From assembly GCA_017643165.1 (NCBI GenBank), contig JAEPNY010000004.1:1-64000 (forward strand): a stretch of DNA of 64,000 nucleotides, given 5' to 3'. The notes beneath the pieces are model-generated. The model was not told where the DNA came from. It worked only from the letters and a program-made list of their open reading frames with translations, and did not search any database. This stretch comes from Psychroserpens sp. GTDB lineage: Bacteria > Bacteroidota > Bacteroidia > Flavobacteriales > Flavobacteriaceae. The position numbers and the translations under genes were made by a program. Below are positions 45,682 to 55,141 of the stretch, piece by piece. Every line of letters starts with the position of its first letter. The first letter of the stretch is position 1.

Positions 45682-46200
45682 TTAGTTGGATTCAACCGAA
45701 TTATCAGATTCCTCTTTGCCCTTAGTTAAGATAGAAGGAAATAGCATTGGTGCTATACTTTTTACGGGTTCGTATAATACGGATTCTTCTAAACCTTCTT
45801 CACTGGCAAAAGGAATTTGACGATTCATATTGTCAAATATGATAAGCACAACACTTAAGATTAATCCAATTTTTAAAGCACCGAAGACGCCTCCTAGTAG
45901 TTTATTAAGAATTCCAAGTGCCGCAAAATCTGCGAGTTTAGTGAGCGCTTTCCCAGCCAAGGCGATGACCACTACAATGATTACAAAAGTAATCGCAAAA
46001 GCTACAATATTTACATACTTTTCATCCCATTCCACTCTGGGTTCAAGGAAATCTGCAGCAAAATTACTAAAGTGGATTGCGCCATAAACCCCAGCGATCA
46101 AAGCGACCACAGAAGCTACTTCAACAAAGAGACCTTTCATCAGACCTCTAATAAGTCCGAAGAGCAATAATGCGCCTAAAATAATATCAATGACTGCCAT
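45682..46200 (-). CDS. CvpA family membrane protein
   Basis: A 172-residue protein with four hydrophobic helices (about 4-20, 28-42, 65-85 and 100-122) and the family pattern IDIILGALLLFGLIRGLMKGL. Residues about 92-103 (AALGILNKLLGGVFG) are typical. The C-terminal 45 residues are hydrophilic. CvpA proteins are needed for colicin V production in E. coli and for purF expression or cell-division links elsewhere; the role here is unknown. It is a single gene. Confidence 0.85.
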   Translation of the reverse strand: MAVIDIILGALLLFGLIRGLMKGLFVEVASVVALIAGVYGAIHFSNFAADFLEPRVEWDEKYVNIVAFAITFVIIVVVIALAGKALTKLADFAALGILNKLLGGVFGALKIGLILSVVLIIFDNMNRQIPFASEEGLEESVLYEPVKSIAPMLFPSILTKGKEESDNSVESN

Positions 46201-46277
46201 AATTAGTCGGTTAAGACAAACCTACATAAATTTTCTCATTTTAAATGAATAACGTAAAAACGCAGTAAATAGTTTAT

Positions 46278-46285
46278 TAAATTTG
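46278..46285 (+). promoter_or_regulatory. -7 element upstream of the 118-residue gene
   Basis: TAAATTTG matches TAnnTTTG exactly, 25 bases before the ATG at 46311. No clear TTG is seen 20 bases further upstream. Confidence 0.4.
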
Positions 46286-46310
46286 CAGGTATAATCTGGT
46301 TTTTGATTTT

Positions 46311-46667
46311 ATGGCGAGAGATGAGCTTTTAAAACAACGTTGGAATACCATTGTAGATAAATTATCTGCACAATTTGCCGATGGAGATCGTTTAGATCTG
46401 GATGCGATCATATACTTAATTGGTGTGCAAGAACTTGGGCAATTGGATCGCAAGTTCAAGAAAGATCACAAGATTGATCTCATGCATATCGCCATTTGTA
46501 AATTACTTGTTCCTTATGGGTTTTATGAGTTTGACTATGTTGATGAAGAAGGATGGCCACATTATAAAGTATTAGAAGAATTACCGCATTTAAAAGCTGG
46601 TGAGCAGTCCATCTTAATGAAAGATGCCATAGTCAATTATTTTTTAGCTACCGAATTTATAGACTAA
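46311..46667 (+). CDS. Conserved hypothetical protein upstream of pheS
   Basis: A 118-residue soluble protein, mostly helical: MARDELLKQRWNTIVDKLSAQFADG, then LDAIIYLIGVQELGQ, KKDHKIDLMHIAICKLLVPYGFYEF and a C-terminal helix. No domain function is known to me. It sits next to pheS, which I have seen for similar short proteins in this family of organisms. A separate -7 element lies upstream. Confidence 0.65.
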   Translation: MARDELLKQRWNTIVDKLSAQFADGDRLDLDAIIYLIGVQELGQLDRKFKKDHKIDLMHIAICKLLVPYGFYEFDYVDEEGWPHYKVLEELPHLKAGEQSILMKDAIVNYFLATEFID

Positions 46668-46706
46668 TTGCGGTAAATCAGCTTCAACAAAACCGTTATC
46701 ATTAAC

Positions 46707-46734
46707 TTGTATTTGGATAAAATTCATAAATTTG
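46707..46734 (+). promoter_or_regulatory. Promoter-like pair before pheS
   Basis: TTG at 46707-46709 and an exact TAAATTTG -7 box at 46727-46734, spacing 17 bases, 21 bases before the ATG. The spacing is a little short for the consensus. Confidence 0.45.
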
Positions 46735-46754
46735 CGGTTCATTTTTAAGGTATT

Positions 46755-47774
46755 ATGATAGACAAGATCAAAGAGTTAATAGAGGAGGCAGAAGCGTTTA
46801 CAGCAGAATCAATTGATGAAGTTGAGGCATTCCGCATCAAATATTTAGGATCCAAAGGATTACTAAAACAGTATTTTTCTGAGATCAAAAATGTGGCAAA
46901 TGAACAGAAAAAGGAATTTGGCCAAACTATCAATAAATTAAAGACTACTGCTGAAGCTAAAGTCAATGCCTTAAAAGAAGAACTCCTAAACAATGAAGAG
47001 TCTGAAGGTATCTACGGAGATCTTTCAAGACCTGGAGAGCCAATAGAGATTGGTGCACGTCATCCAATTTCTATAGTAAAGAATCAGATAATTGATATTT
47101 TCTCTAGAATTGGATTTAATGTAAGTGATGGACCAGAGATTGAAGATGACTGGCATAATTTTACGGCTTTAAATTTACCCGAGTATCACCCAGCACGTGA
47201 TATGCAGGATACGTTCTTTATTCAAACAGATCCAGATATATTACTGCGTACACATACGAGTTCTGTTCAGGTGCGTTATATGGAAAATAACAAACCACCT
47301 ATTCGAACGATATCACCTGGTCGTGTATTTCGAAATGAAGCTATCTCGGCGCGTTCACATTGTTTCTTTCATCAAGTGGAAGGACTTTACATCGATAAAG
47401 ATGTTAGCTTCGCTGATCTGAAGCAAACCTTACAGTACTTTACAACTGAAATGTTTGGTAAATCTAAGATCCGACTGCGTCCGTCATACTTCCCATTTAC
47501 TGAACCTAGTGCTGAGGTAGATGTGTATTGGGGATTAGAAACTGAAACCGATTACAAGATGACCAAAGGTACAGGTTGGTTAGAAATTATGGGATGCGGT
47601 ATGGTTGACCCTAATGTTCTTGAAAACTGTGGTATCGATTCTAAAGAATATTCAGGTTTCGCTTTCGGAATGGGTATCGATCGTATTGCTTTACTCTTAC
47701 ATCAAATTAGCGATATTAGATTACTAAGTGAGAATGATGTTCGTTTCTTAGAGCAGTTCAAAAGCGCCCTTTAA
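46755..47774 (+). CDS. pheS: Phenylalanine-tRNA ligase alpha subunit
   Basis: A 339-residue class II synthetase subunit. An N-terminal coiled coil (about 1-80) binds tRNA. Motif 2 is FRNEAISARSHCFFHQVEGL (about 190-210), and motif 3 is GFAFGMGIDRIALLLHQI near the end, which together bind ATP and phenylalanine. It works with the beta subunit PheT, which is not in this window. The following gene starts 3 bases later. Confidence 0.95.
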   Translation: MIDKIKELIEEAEAFTAESIDEVEAFRIKYLGSKGLLKQYFSEIKNVANEQKKEFGQTINKLKTTAEAKVNALKEELLNNEESEGIYGDLSRPGEPIEIGARHPISIVKNQIIDIFSRIGFNVSDGPEIEDDWHNFTALNLPEYHPARDMQDTFFIQTDPDILLRTHTSSVQVRYMENNKPPIRTISPGRVFRNEAISARSHCFFHQVEGLYIDKDVSFADLKQTLQYFTTEMFGKSKIRLRPSYFPFTEPSAEVDVYWGLETETDYKMTKGTGWLEIMGCGMVDPNVLENCGIDSKEYSGFAFGMGIDRIALLLHQISDIRLLSENDVRFLEQFKSAL

Positions 47775-47777
47775 TAC

Positions 47778-48173
47778 GTGAAAAAAGATATTCAAATTCC
47801 TGAGGTTACAGATGTTTATGTAGCCGTTGTCCAAGAAGTTCATCCAGAATACAAAACGGAAGATTGGAATGCCTACATCATCAACAATAAAGATGCAGAT
47901 CTAGATACGGTATTAATCGTTTCGAGAGGATATTCAGAAGATAAAGTTACACCTGTGATGCGACATACGGTCAAGCTTCTACCTGCACGAAGTTTTGCTA
48001 AAATTGAGTTTATGCAAAATGATGTGTTGGCTTTAAACAATGAATTTAAAGTCACATTTTTTGAAGGCAATCAGATGCTAGATAAAACATATCTTTTTCG
48101 AAAGAACAGTATCAATACTAAGGCACTACAAAGCATCCCTTTAATGAATTTAAAAGGAGTATTGGTGAAATAA
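47778..48173 (+). CDS. Conserved hypothetical protein coupled to pheS
   Basis: A 131-residue protein with GTG start (no in-frame ATG nearby). It is beta-rich: VTDVYVAVVQEVHPEYKTEDWNAYIINN, VLIVSRGYSED, KLLPARSFAKIEFMQNDVL and a C-terminal MNLKGVLVK. It resembles a short Bacteroidota family found directly after pheS. The function is unknown. The 3-base gap to pheS means it is co-transcribed. Its stop is one base from the convergent gpsA stop. Confidence 0.7.
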   Translation: MKKDIQIPEVTDVYVAVVQEVHPEYKTEDWNAYIINNKDADLDTVLIVSRGYSEDKVTPVMRHTVKLLPARSFAKIEFMQNDVLALNNEFKVTFFEGNQMLDKTYLFRKNSINTKALQSIPLMNLKGVLVK

Positions 48174-48174
48174 G

Positions 48175-49176
48175 TTAATCTAACTTCTCGGTTAACTTTT
48201 TAAAGACCTTCTTTGCATTCTTGTTTTCATATAAAACCTCGTAAACCGCTTCAATAATTGGAAGTCTTGTTTTTTTCTTGTTCTTAATATTAAGGTCATG
48301 GGCACTTTTTGCGGCATAATAACCTTCAGCTACCATATTCATTTCCATTTGAGCTGATTTGACGGTATAGCCTTTTCCAATCATATTTCCGAACATTCGA
48401 TTTCTTGAGAATGTCGAATACCCAGTAACCAATAGATCACCCAGATAGGCAGAGTTATTAATATTTCGCTTCATTTTGTGCATTTTCTTAATGAAGCGTT
48501 TCATCTCACGAATAGCATTACTCATTAAAACACTTTGAAAATTGTCACCGTAACCAAGTCCGTGAGCTATACCAGCCGCAATAGCGTATATATTTTTAAG
48601 CATAACTGCATATTCAGTACCGATAATATCATCACTTATTTTGGTTTTGATATAGTTACTTGATAATGCATCGGCAATATGCTGAGCTTTTACAGGATCG
48701 GCACAAGAAATTGTTAAATATGATAAACGCTCTAGCGCAACCTCTTCGGCGTGACATGGCCCTGCGATCACTCCAATATTTTCAAACGGAATGTGATAGA
48801 TATCGTGGAAATGTTCACCCACTAAAAGTCCAGACTCAGGGATAATTCCTTTTACTGCAGATACTACAATTTTATCAGAAATATCAACCTCTAATTTAGC
48901 CAGTTCAGAATGCATGAATGCCGATGGAATTACAAAGATCAATACATCTGCCCATTCGGCAATTTCATTTATATCGTTGCTTAGTTTGAGTTGTTCAGTG
49001 TGAAATTCAACTGAACTTAAATAACTGGGATTATGTTGTTCTTTAAGGATATGCTCTTTCGTATAAACACTTCGCATATACCAGCCAATTTCATCTAAAT
49101 TTTCAGAAAGCATTTTTACTATGGCCGTCGCCCAGCTTCCAGCACCAAAAACGGCGTAATTTAAGGATTGACTCAT
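48175..49176 (-). CDS. gpsA: NAD(P)H-dependent glycerol-3-phosphate dehydrogenase
   Basis: A 333-residue enzyme. The dinucleotide-binding motif is FGAGSWATA (about 9-17), and the active-site Lys is in VSAVKGI (about 110). Further features are IAGPCHAEEVA, NIYAIAAGIAHGLGYGDNFQ and YLGDLLVTGYSTFSRNRMFG. It makes sn-glycerol-3-phosphate from dihydroxyacetone phosphate for phospholipid synthesis. The protein is convergent with the pheS companion gene. Confidence 0.93.
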   Translation of the reverse strand: MSQSLNYAVFGAGSWATAIVKMLSENLDEIGWYMRSVYTKEHILKEQHNPSYLSSVEFHTEQLKLSNDINEIAEWADVLIFVIPSAFMHSELAKLEVDISDKIVVSAVKGIIPESGLLVGEHFHDIYHIPFENIGVIAGPCHAEEVALERLSYLTISCADPVKAQHIADALSSNYIKTKISDDIIGTEYAVMLKNIYAIAAGIAHGLGYGDNFQSVLMSNAIREMKRFIKKMHKMKRNINNSAYLGDLLVTGYSTFSRNRMFGNMIGKGYTVKSAQMEMNMVAEGYYAAKSAHDLNIKNKKKTRLPIIEAVYEVLYENKNAKKVFKKLTEKLD

Positions 49177-49303
49177 ATAAAGGATTTAAAAGTGTCGTTC
49201 AAAAATAAGGAATAATCTGGGTTTTTAACACGATTGGACCTGAAGAATTCGATTTTGGCACGTGTTTTGAAACTGCCTAAATAGAAATCAAAAAGCGAGC
49301 ATT

Positions 49304-50260
49304 ATGAAAACAATTAAACTACTTTTAGTATTTGCGATTTCAGCAACATTATTTACATCTTGTTATACAGAAGATGTTATTATTACTGATGTTAATAATA
49401 ACCAGCCTGGGATCACTTTAAATCAGTTATTAAGCTCCTATGAACTTTGGTATGTTGATATCAATCAAACCTTAGGACCAGGAGAAACACCATTTTTACA
49501 AATAGCATTTACCGTATCCTTTAGAAACGGAGTATTATTTGCCAATAATAATTTGGTAGGTTTTGGAAGTCAGGGTAATGGTTTTGGAATTGATGTAGGA
49601 ACCTATGACGCATACGGAACAATTCTCGACGTCTATCACGATATTGACGGCTACCAGACATTTGATGTCTATCAAATTGATAATAATACAATCGAATTAT
49701 ACAATCCGTTTAATGATACGTCTTATTTCTTGAATGGCTACCAGAGAAGCAATTTTGATTATGATTTTGTGTTCTATGACAACATCCATTATTTCTTGCA
49801 GGAATATGAAGCTTGGGAGAAGACGTTTACAAGTGAAATGGGTGTGTTGAATGAGTTTGATAATGAGAATTATTTACAGTTCTTACCTGGAGGAAATGAC
49901 TCTGTATTTAGAAGTTCTCAAGATGTTAATATTTCAGATCCAGCAAATATTTATTGGGATTACACTGGTGTATATGGCGTAGGAGATATCTCTGGTAATA
50001 TGTATTTGAAAACATTAACACTAGATTATGATTTCTTCGACAATGAATTCTTCGAATTAAGCGTTATAAATGATCAAAGGATAGAATTATATCATCCATC
50101 GTCTGAAACGATATATGAATTTACGGGACGTGGTTATATACAATTCCTAAGACAAACAGATGCTCAGGGTAATACGATCGAAGACACTAAGAAAACGCTT
50201 AAAAAGCGTAAGCAAAAAACACCTAGATTGGATAACCCAAGAGAAAATACACGGAGCTAA
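49304..50260 (+). CDS. Lipoprotein with internally duplicated beta domain
   Basis: A 318-residue lipoprotein (TSC, Cys 20). Two similar halves are visible: the first ends IDNNTIELYNPFNDTSYFLNGYQ, the second INDQRIELYHPSSETIYEFTGRG. Each starts with a short helix (YELWYV or YEAWEK) and has a Tyr/Asp-rich beta region, so this is an internal duplication, perhaps of a lipocalin-like fold. The tail (about 290-318) is Lys/Arg-rich. Similar proteins carry the misleading name nicotinic acid mononucleotide adenyltransferase; no such catalytic motif is present. Function is unknown. Confidence 0.7.
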   Translation: MKTIKLLLVFAISATLFTSCYTEDVIITDVNNNQPGITLNQLLSSYELWYVDINQTLGPGETPFLQIAFTVSFRNGVLFANNNLVGFGSQGNGFGIDVGTYDAYGTILDVYHDIDGYQTFDVYQIDNNTIELYNPFNDTSYFLNGYQRSNFDYDFVFYDNIHYFLQEYEAWEKTFTSEMGVLNEFDNENYLQFLPGGNDSVFRSSQDVNISDPANIYWDYTGVYGVGDISGNMYLKTLTLDYDFFDNEFFELSVINDQRIELYHPSSETIYEFTGRGYIQFLRQTDAQGNTIEDTKKTLKKRKQKTPRLDNPRENTRS

Positions 50261-50286
50261 ATTTTGGTTGGTTATTTAGTTTCCAG

Positions 50287-50323
50287 AAACGTCCAGTACA
50301 ACTCCAAAGTACTGGGCGTTTTT
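50287..50323 (+). terminator. Intrinsic terminator after the duplicated lipoprotein gene
   Basis: A 13-base stem (50287-50299 with 50309-50321, one T-G pair) and a 9-base loop run into a T tract just before the convergent gene's stop at 50325. Confidence 0.85.
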
Positions 50324-50324
50324 C

Positions 50325-51641
50325 TTATTTTAAAAATGTCTTTAAGGCATCAAAGTCATAGGGTTTCTTGATGATTGTTTTGTCTTTGTCAAGTACAAAA
50401 TAAGAAGGTGTTGCTTCCACGCCGTATAAATCTGATGTTAGATTATCCCATTTACCAATTCCTAATACATGTATAAAATCTGGAAATTGTTTAATAACCG
50501 TTTCCCAATTACTGTCTTCGTCCTCCATTCCAAAGGCAATAACAGTTACTTCGGGATGACTAGCTAAATAACTTTTGATCTTAGGGAGTTCATCCATACA
50601 ATGCCCACAGGTGCTGCTCCAAAAAATTAAAAGATACTTGTCGGTCAGGTAAAGGTCATGTAGTGATGTATTTATTGTTCCTCCATCTTTCGAGATTTGC
50701 AAATCAAAGTTTGGCGCCTTGTTTCCAACGGATGTGTTTTTAAAGATATTTATTTCTTCTATTAACTCCTCTTGATTGGTTTGATTTGCCAGCTGTAATA
50801 GGTAGGTATCAGCAACGTAATTTGTTAATTCTGTATTACCCATTTGCTTGAATTGTTGCCAGATCATTTCAAAAAGAACCGTCTTGATTTTCAAATTTCC
50901 TTCACCTATGTTATTCATCAATGAATCTACATTTTCCTTATAGACACTATCGGTTGTATTCGTTGTCATTCCAAAGACATAGGCTAGTACACGTTCAATC
51001 AAGAAATCAGAGCTTTGTAATAGTGTATTGCTGAAATCAACATGCTTTAGATAGTTTGATTTTAAGTTGCGTGCATAAGTAGAGAGATCTTCATATTGGT
51101 TTGGAATGTAAGGTTTGTTAGCTCTTACTAAGCTCTCTGTTAGCATTCCTTTAGAGTTTTCCTCATATGCTTTTTGAGTGTTATCCATGGTGTTTACGAT
51201 CTCCATAAAAGCTGCCTTGTCTGTACTCTTTTGGATGTAGAAATTACTAAGCGTTCTGTTCACCATGTCCATACTTTTGATGTACGAGGTCCAAAGTTTG
51301 TTCTCATTACTATTTGTAAACTCAACACCAGTTTCGAGATCAAATTTAAAAGCAACAGACTCTTTGCCATTATAGATAAAATCAAAGTAGTTTTCCTCGG
51401 CAGGAATTGCATAAACGATTTTATAAATTCCAGGATTAATTATTGAGTCTAAGGTCATTTGAAACTTACCTTCACTATCTAGTTGAGCTTTGTCAACATA
51501 TTCTGTACCACTAGGAGTTGCGTGATATAAAAAAGCATAAGTAAAATCTTCGGCTGGAGAAAATTCTCCGCTTAAGCTGTGTTGACCTATTAGTAAACTT
51601 GGTAGTAATAGAATTGAAAACAGTAAACGTTTCATTGTCAT
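50325..51641 (-). CDS. TlpA-like thioredoxin-fold protein, secreted
   Basis: A 438-residue exported protein with a signal peptide (ending LLIGQ). The N-terminal 110 or so residues form a DUF4369-like beta domain (SLSGEFSPAED), a helical linker covers about 110-300, and residues about 308-438 are a TlpA/AhpC-type thioredoxin domain with the redox motif C-G-H-C in WSSTCGHCMDE. It likely works as a thiol-disulfide protein in the periplasm. Start may be this ATG or the one two codons later. Confidence 0.85.
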   Translation of the reverse strand: MTMKRLLFSILLLPSLLIGQHSLSGEFSPAEDFTYAFLYHATPSGTEYVDKAQLDSEGKFQMTLDSIINPGIYKIVYAIPAEENYFDFIYNGKESVAFKFDLETGVEFTNSNENKLWTSYIKSMDMVNRTLSNFYIQKSTDKAAFMEIVNTMDNTQKAYEENSKGMLTESLVRANKPYIPNQYEDLSTYARNLKSNYLKHVDFSNTLLQSSDFLIERVLAYVFGMTTNTTDSVYKENVDSLMNNIGEGNLKIKTVLFEMIWQQFKQMGNTELTNYVADTYLLQLANQTNQEELIEEINIFKNTSVGNKAPNFDLQISKDGGTINTSLHDLYLTDKYLLIFWSSTCGHCMDELPKIKSYLASHPEVTVIAFGMEDEDSNWETVIKQFPDFIHVLGIGKWDNLTSDLYGVEATPSYFVLDKDKTIIKKPYDFDALKTFLK

Positions 51642-51710
51642 ATGAGTTTTGAAATACTTAAAACGCTCAAATATTAAGCCAAATATCTAAAATTTATTTC
51701 AATAACATTC

Positions 51711-54700
51711 TTAGTTGATTTCTTCTAGTCTTGCTAGAGCATCCTGAACAGAATCGATATTTTCAAAAGTGATCAATAGTCGTAAGCCTTTTCGCGTTTG
51801 TTTTTCTTTCATTTTACAATCTTTAGGACGCGATTGTATGTATTTTAGTACTCGAGTGAAATGCGCACTTTGATAAAATGGACTTTGTTGGTCATGTATA
51901 AAGTAGCCAACGAAGCGACCATTCTTCATAATGATCTTTTCTAGACCAATCTTGGTAGCAATCCATTTAATTCTAACGCTATTGAATAGATCTATCACTT
52001 GGGTAGGTAATTCTCCAAAACGGTCAATAATCTCATTTTCAAAAGACTTTAATTCATCTTCAGTTTTAAGTGTGTTCAGTTTTGTATAAAGATTTAATCG
52101 CTCTGTTATACTATTGACGTAGTCATCAGGAAATAATAATTCAAAATCAGAATCTATGGTGATATCTTTTACATAGTCTTTTTCTTTTCCGTCGTCTTTA
52201 TAGAGATCTTTGAATTCGTTTTCTTTGAGTTCGTCGATTGCTTCATTCAATATCTTTTGATAGGTGTCGAAACCAATATCATTAATAAATCCACTCTGTT
52301 CACCACCGAGGAGATCGCCAGCTCCACGAATTTCAAGATCTTTCATAGCAATATTAAATCCGCTCCCAAGCTCCGTAAATTGTTCGAGTGCCGTAATACG
52401 TTTTCTGGCATCATTGGTCATCGCCGAATATTCTGGAGTTATAAAATAACAGAACGCTTTTTTATTACTTCTACCTACACGACCACGCATTTGATGCAAA
52501 TCACTTAAGCCAAAATTATTGGCATTATTAATAAAGATTGTATTTGCATTTGGGACATCTAATCCACTTTCAACAATGGTGGTACTTACTAACACATCGA
52601 ATGAACCATTCATAAAGGCCAGCATGAGTTGTTCTAGTTTTTTACCTTCCATTTGCCCGTGTCCAATACCAATTTTGGCATCAGGAATCAAGCGCTGTAT
52701 CATTCCTGCTACTTCCTTAATGTTTTCAATACGATTGTGTATAAAGAAAACCTGTCCACCACGTTGTATCTCATAATTAATAGCATCTCGTATGATCTCT
52801 TCATTAAATCGAATAACTTGACTTTCGATAGGAAAGCGGTTTGGTGGTGGTGTGTTTATTACCGAAAGATCACGTGCTGCCATAAGGCTGAATTGTAAGG
52901 TACGCGGTATTGGAGTTGCAGTAAGCGTTAATACATCTACATTCTCTTTTAAGGTTTTTAGTTTGTCCTTAACTGCCACACCAAACTTCTGCTCCTCATC
53001 AACAATTAGTAATCCTAGATCTTTGAATTTGACAGATTTATTGACTAACTGATGTGTGCCGATTATTATATCAACATGACCTTTTTCAAGTTTTTCGAGG
53101 GTCAGACGTTTTTCTTTTGCGGTTCTAAATCGATTTAAATAATCAACAGTTACAGGAAAATCTTTAAGACGCTCACTAAATGTTTTTTGATGCTGATATG
53201 CCAAAATTGTTGTAGGCACTAAAACAGCCACTTGCTTTCCATTATCGACAGCCTTAAACGCTGCTCTAATAGCGACTTCAGTTTTTCCAAAACCAACATC
53301 TCCACAAACCAAACGATCCATAGGTCGTTCACTTTCCATATCTGCTTTGATATCTGCCGTCGAATTCGATTGATCAGGTGTGTCTTCATAAACAAATGAG
53401 GCCTCTAGCTCGTGCTGCAGATAGCTATCGGGTTTATACTGAAATCCCTTTTTGAGTTTACGTTTGGCATAAACCTGAATTAAATTAAATGCAATCTCCT
53501 TAACTCGAGATTTTGTCTTTTGCTTTAAATTTTTCCAAGCCTTACTTCCTAATTTATAGATCTTCGGAGGTTTCCCGTCCTTTCCGTTGAATTTGGTGAT
53601 CTTATGTAGAGAATGAATACTTAAATAAAGGACATCACGTTCACCATAAATGAGTTTGATCGCTTCTTGTTTTTTCCCTTCAACATCAATCTTCTGAAGT
53701 CCACCAAATTTTCCAATTCCATGATCAATATGCGTAACATAGTCACCGATATCGAGATTGGTGAGTTCTTTTAGCGTAATGGCTTGTTTTTTGGCATAGC
53801 CATTTTTCAGATGAAATTTGTGATAGCGTTCAAAGATCTGATGATCCGTATAACATGATAATTTGAGATCATGATCAATAAATCCTTGATGTAATGAGAC
53901 TACAATAGTTTGATAATGAACGTCTTCTTCGACATCATTAAAGATATCTTGAAATCGTTTAGCTTGTTGTTCACTTACACAAGCGATATAATTTTTATAG
54001 CCTTTATCATGATTATTATTGAGATCTTCAATTAATAAATTGAATTGTTTATTGAATGATGGTTGAGGTGTTGTATGACATATAATGTTTTCTTTGGCGA
54101 AGACACTTGAAGATCCAAATTCAACCAATGTATAATCTAATAATTGGGACTTTAATAGTGTACTATTACAAAATAATTCTTCAGGTTCAGAGTGTTTTAG
54201 TTCAGAAGACAAGGCATGAAATGCTTCAACCGCCTTATTAAAGTTTTCGTCAATTCTAGAGAATAATAGATCTGAATTCTTAGCGAAAACAACCGTTTTT
54301 TGAGCGATGTACTTTAGAAAACTTTGACGACTTTCTTCTAGGAATTTATTGGCAACATTGGGAATGATATTGATCTTCTTAACTTGTTCTGTCGACAATT
54401 GAGTTTCAACATCAAATGTTCTTATGCTGTCAACATCATCACCAAAGAACTCGATACGATAGGGTTCATCATGTGAAAATGAAAACACATCAACTATTCC
54501 ACCCCGAACTGAGAATTCTCCCGGTTCTGTAACGAAATCAACTCGTTTAAATTGATAATCGAATAGCACTTCATTTACGAAATCAATTGACAATTCGTCA
54601 TTAACTGAAATTTTTAGCGTGTTCTTTTCCAGTTCTCGACGCGTGACAACCTTTTCAAAAAGGGCGTCAGGATATGTAATGATTACAGCGGGTTTTTTTC

Positions 54701-55043
54701 GAGAGTTAATTCGGTTTAAAACTTCAGCACGAAGTAGGACATTGGCATTGTCAGTTTCCTCAATTTGATAGGGTCTTCTGTAACTTCCTGGATAAAAGAG
54801 TACATCTTTATCATTGATAAGCGTTTCAAGATCATTAAGATGAAAAGCAGCTTCCTCTTTATCGTTAAATATGATCAAGAAAGGGAGATCAGATTGTTTG
54901 AAGGTTTCACTTATAATGAAAGATAAAGACGAACCAACAGAACCTTTCAAATGTACTTTCGCTCCAGATTGGGCAATAGAATTCCGCAGATTTTGCGTTT
55001 GCAAAGCCTGTACATAGGACTGCGAGATAAGGGATTTACTCAA
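51711..55043 (-). CDS. mfd: Transcription-repair coupling factor Mfd
   Basis: An 1110-residue superfamily 2 translocase. No ATG is available; TTG at 55041-55043 (MSKSLIS...) is preferred over the TTG 6 bases upstream because it resembles family starts. The UvrB-homology N-terminal part, the RNA-polymerase-interacting domain (LDIGDYVTHIDHGIGKFGGLQ, about 450), and helicase motifs GDVGFGKTEVA (Walker A), DEEQ (motif II), TATPIPRTLQ and MRGRVGRSNKKA are all visible, as is a C-terminal TRCF domain. It removes stalled RNA polymerase at lesions and recruits UvrA. Confidence 0.95.
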   Translation of the reverse strand: MSKSLISQSYVQALQTQNLRNSIAQSGAKVHLKGSVGSSLSFIISETFKQSDLPFLIIFNDKEEAAFHLNDLETLINDKDVLFYPGSYRRPYQIEETDNANVLLRAEVLNRINSRKKPAVIITYPDALFEKVVTRRELEKNTLKISVNDELSIDFVNEVLFDYQFKRVDFVTEPGEFSVRGGIVDVFSFSHDEPYRIEFFGDDVDSIRTFDVETQLSTEQVKKINIIPNVANKFLEESRQSFLKYIAQKTVVFAKNSDLLFSRIDENFNKAVEAFHALSSELKHSEPEELFCNSTLLKSQLLDYTLVEFGSSSVFAKENIICHTTPQPSFNKQFNLLIEDLNNNHDKGYKNYIACVSEQQAKRFQDIFNDVEEDVHYQTIVVSLHQGFIDHDLKLSCYTDHQIFERYHKFHLKNGYAKKQAITLKELTNLDIGDYVTHIDHGIGKFGGLQKIDVEGKKQEAIKLIYGERDVLYLSIHSLHKITKFNGKDGKPPKIYKLGSKAWKNLKQKTKSRVKEIAFNLIQVYAKRKLKKGFQYKPDSYLQHELEASFVYEDTPDQSNSTADIKADMESERPMDRLVCGDVGFGKTEVAIRAAFKAVDNGKQVAVLVPTTILAYQHQKTFSERLKDFPVTVDYLNRFRTAKEKRLTLEKLEKGHVDIIIGTHQLVNKSVKFKDLGLLIVDEEQKFGVAVKDKLKTLKENVDVLTLTATPIPRTLQFSLMAARDLSVINTPPPNRFPIESQVIRFNEEIIRDAINYEIQRGGQVFFIHNRIENIKEVAGMIQRLIPDAKIGIGHGQMEGKKLEQLMLAFMNGSFDVLVSTTIVESGLDVPNANTIFINNANNFGLSDLHQMRGRVGRSNKKAFCYFITPEYSAMTNDARKRITALEQFTELGSGFNIAMKDLEIRGAGDLLGGEQSGFINDIGFDTYQKILNEAIDELKENEFKDLYKDDGKEKDYVKDITIDSDFELLFPDDYVNSITERLNLYTKLNTLKTEDELKSFENEIIDRFGELPTQVIDLFNSVRIKWIATKIGLEKIIMKNGRFVGYFIHDQQSPFYQSAHFTRVLKYIQSRPKDCKMKEKQTRKGLRLLITFENIDSVQDALARLEEIN

Positions 55044-55088
55044 GACCAATTATTTTGTGCAAATATAAAATATTTGTGCTTTCGCTTA

Positions 55089-55119
55089 TTGTTAAAATGT
55101 ATTAATAAAACTATCTTTG
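55089..55119 (+). promoter_or_regulatory. Consensus Bacteroidota promoter of the TerB-like gene
   Basis: TTG (55089-55091), 20-base spacer, then TATCTTTG (55112-55119), an exact match to TTG-N20-TAnnTTTG. The ATG is at 55142. It starts in the gap between the divergent mfd and terB-like genes. Confidence 0.7.
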
Positions 55120-55141
55120 CAGCACTAAAAAAACAATATAT

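Noticed and set aside
55041-55049. Start of mfd at the upstream TTG (55049)
   Set aside because: Both candidates are TTG; the one at 55043 gives MSKSL, closer to the family, so it is preferred without certainty.
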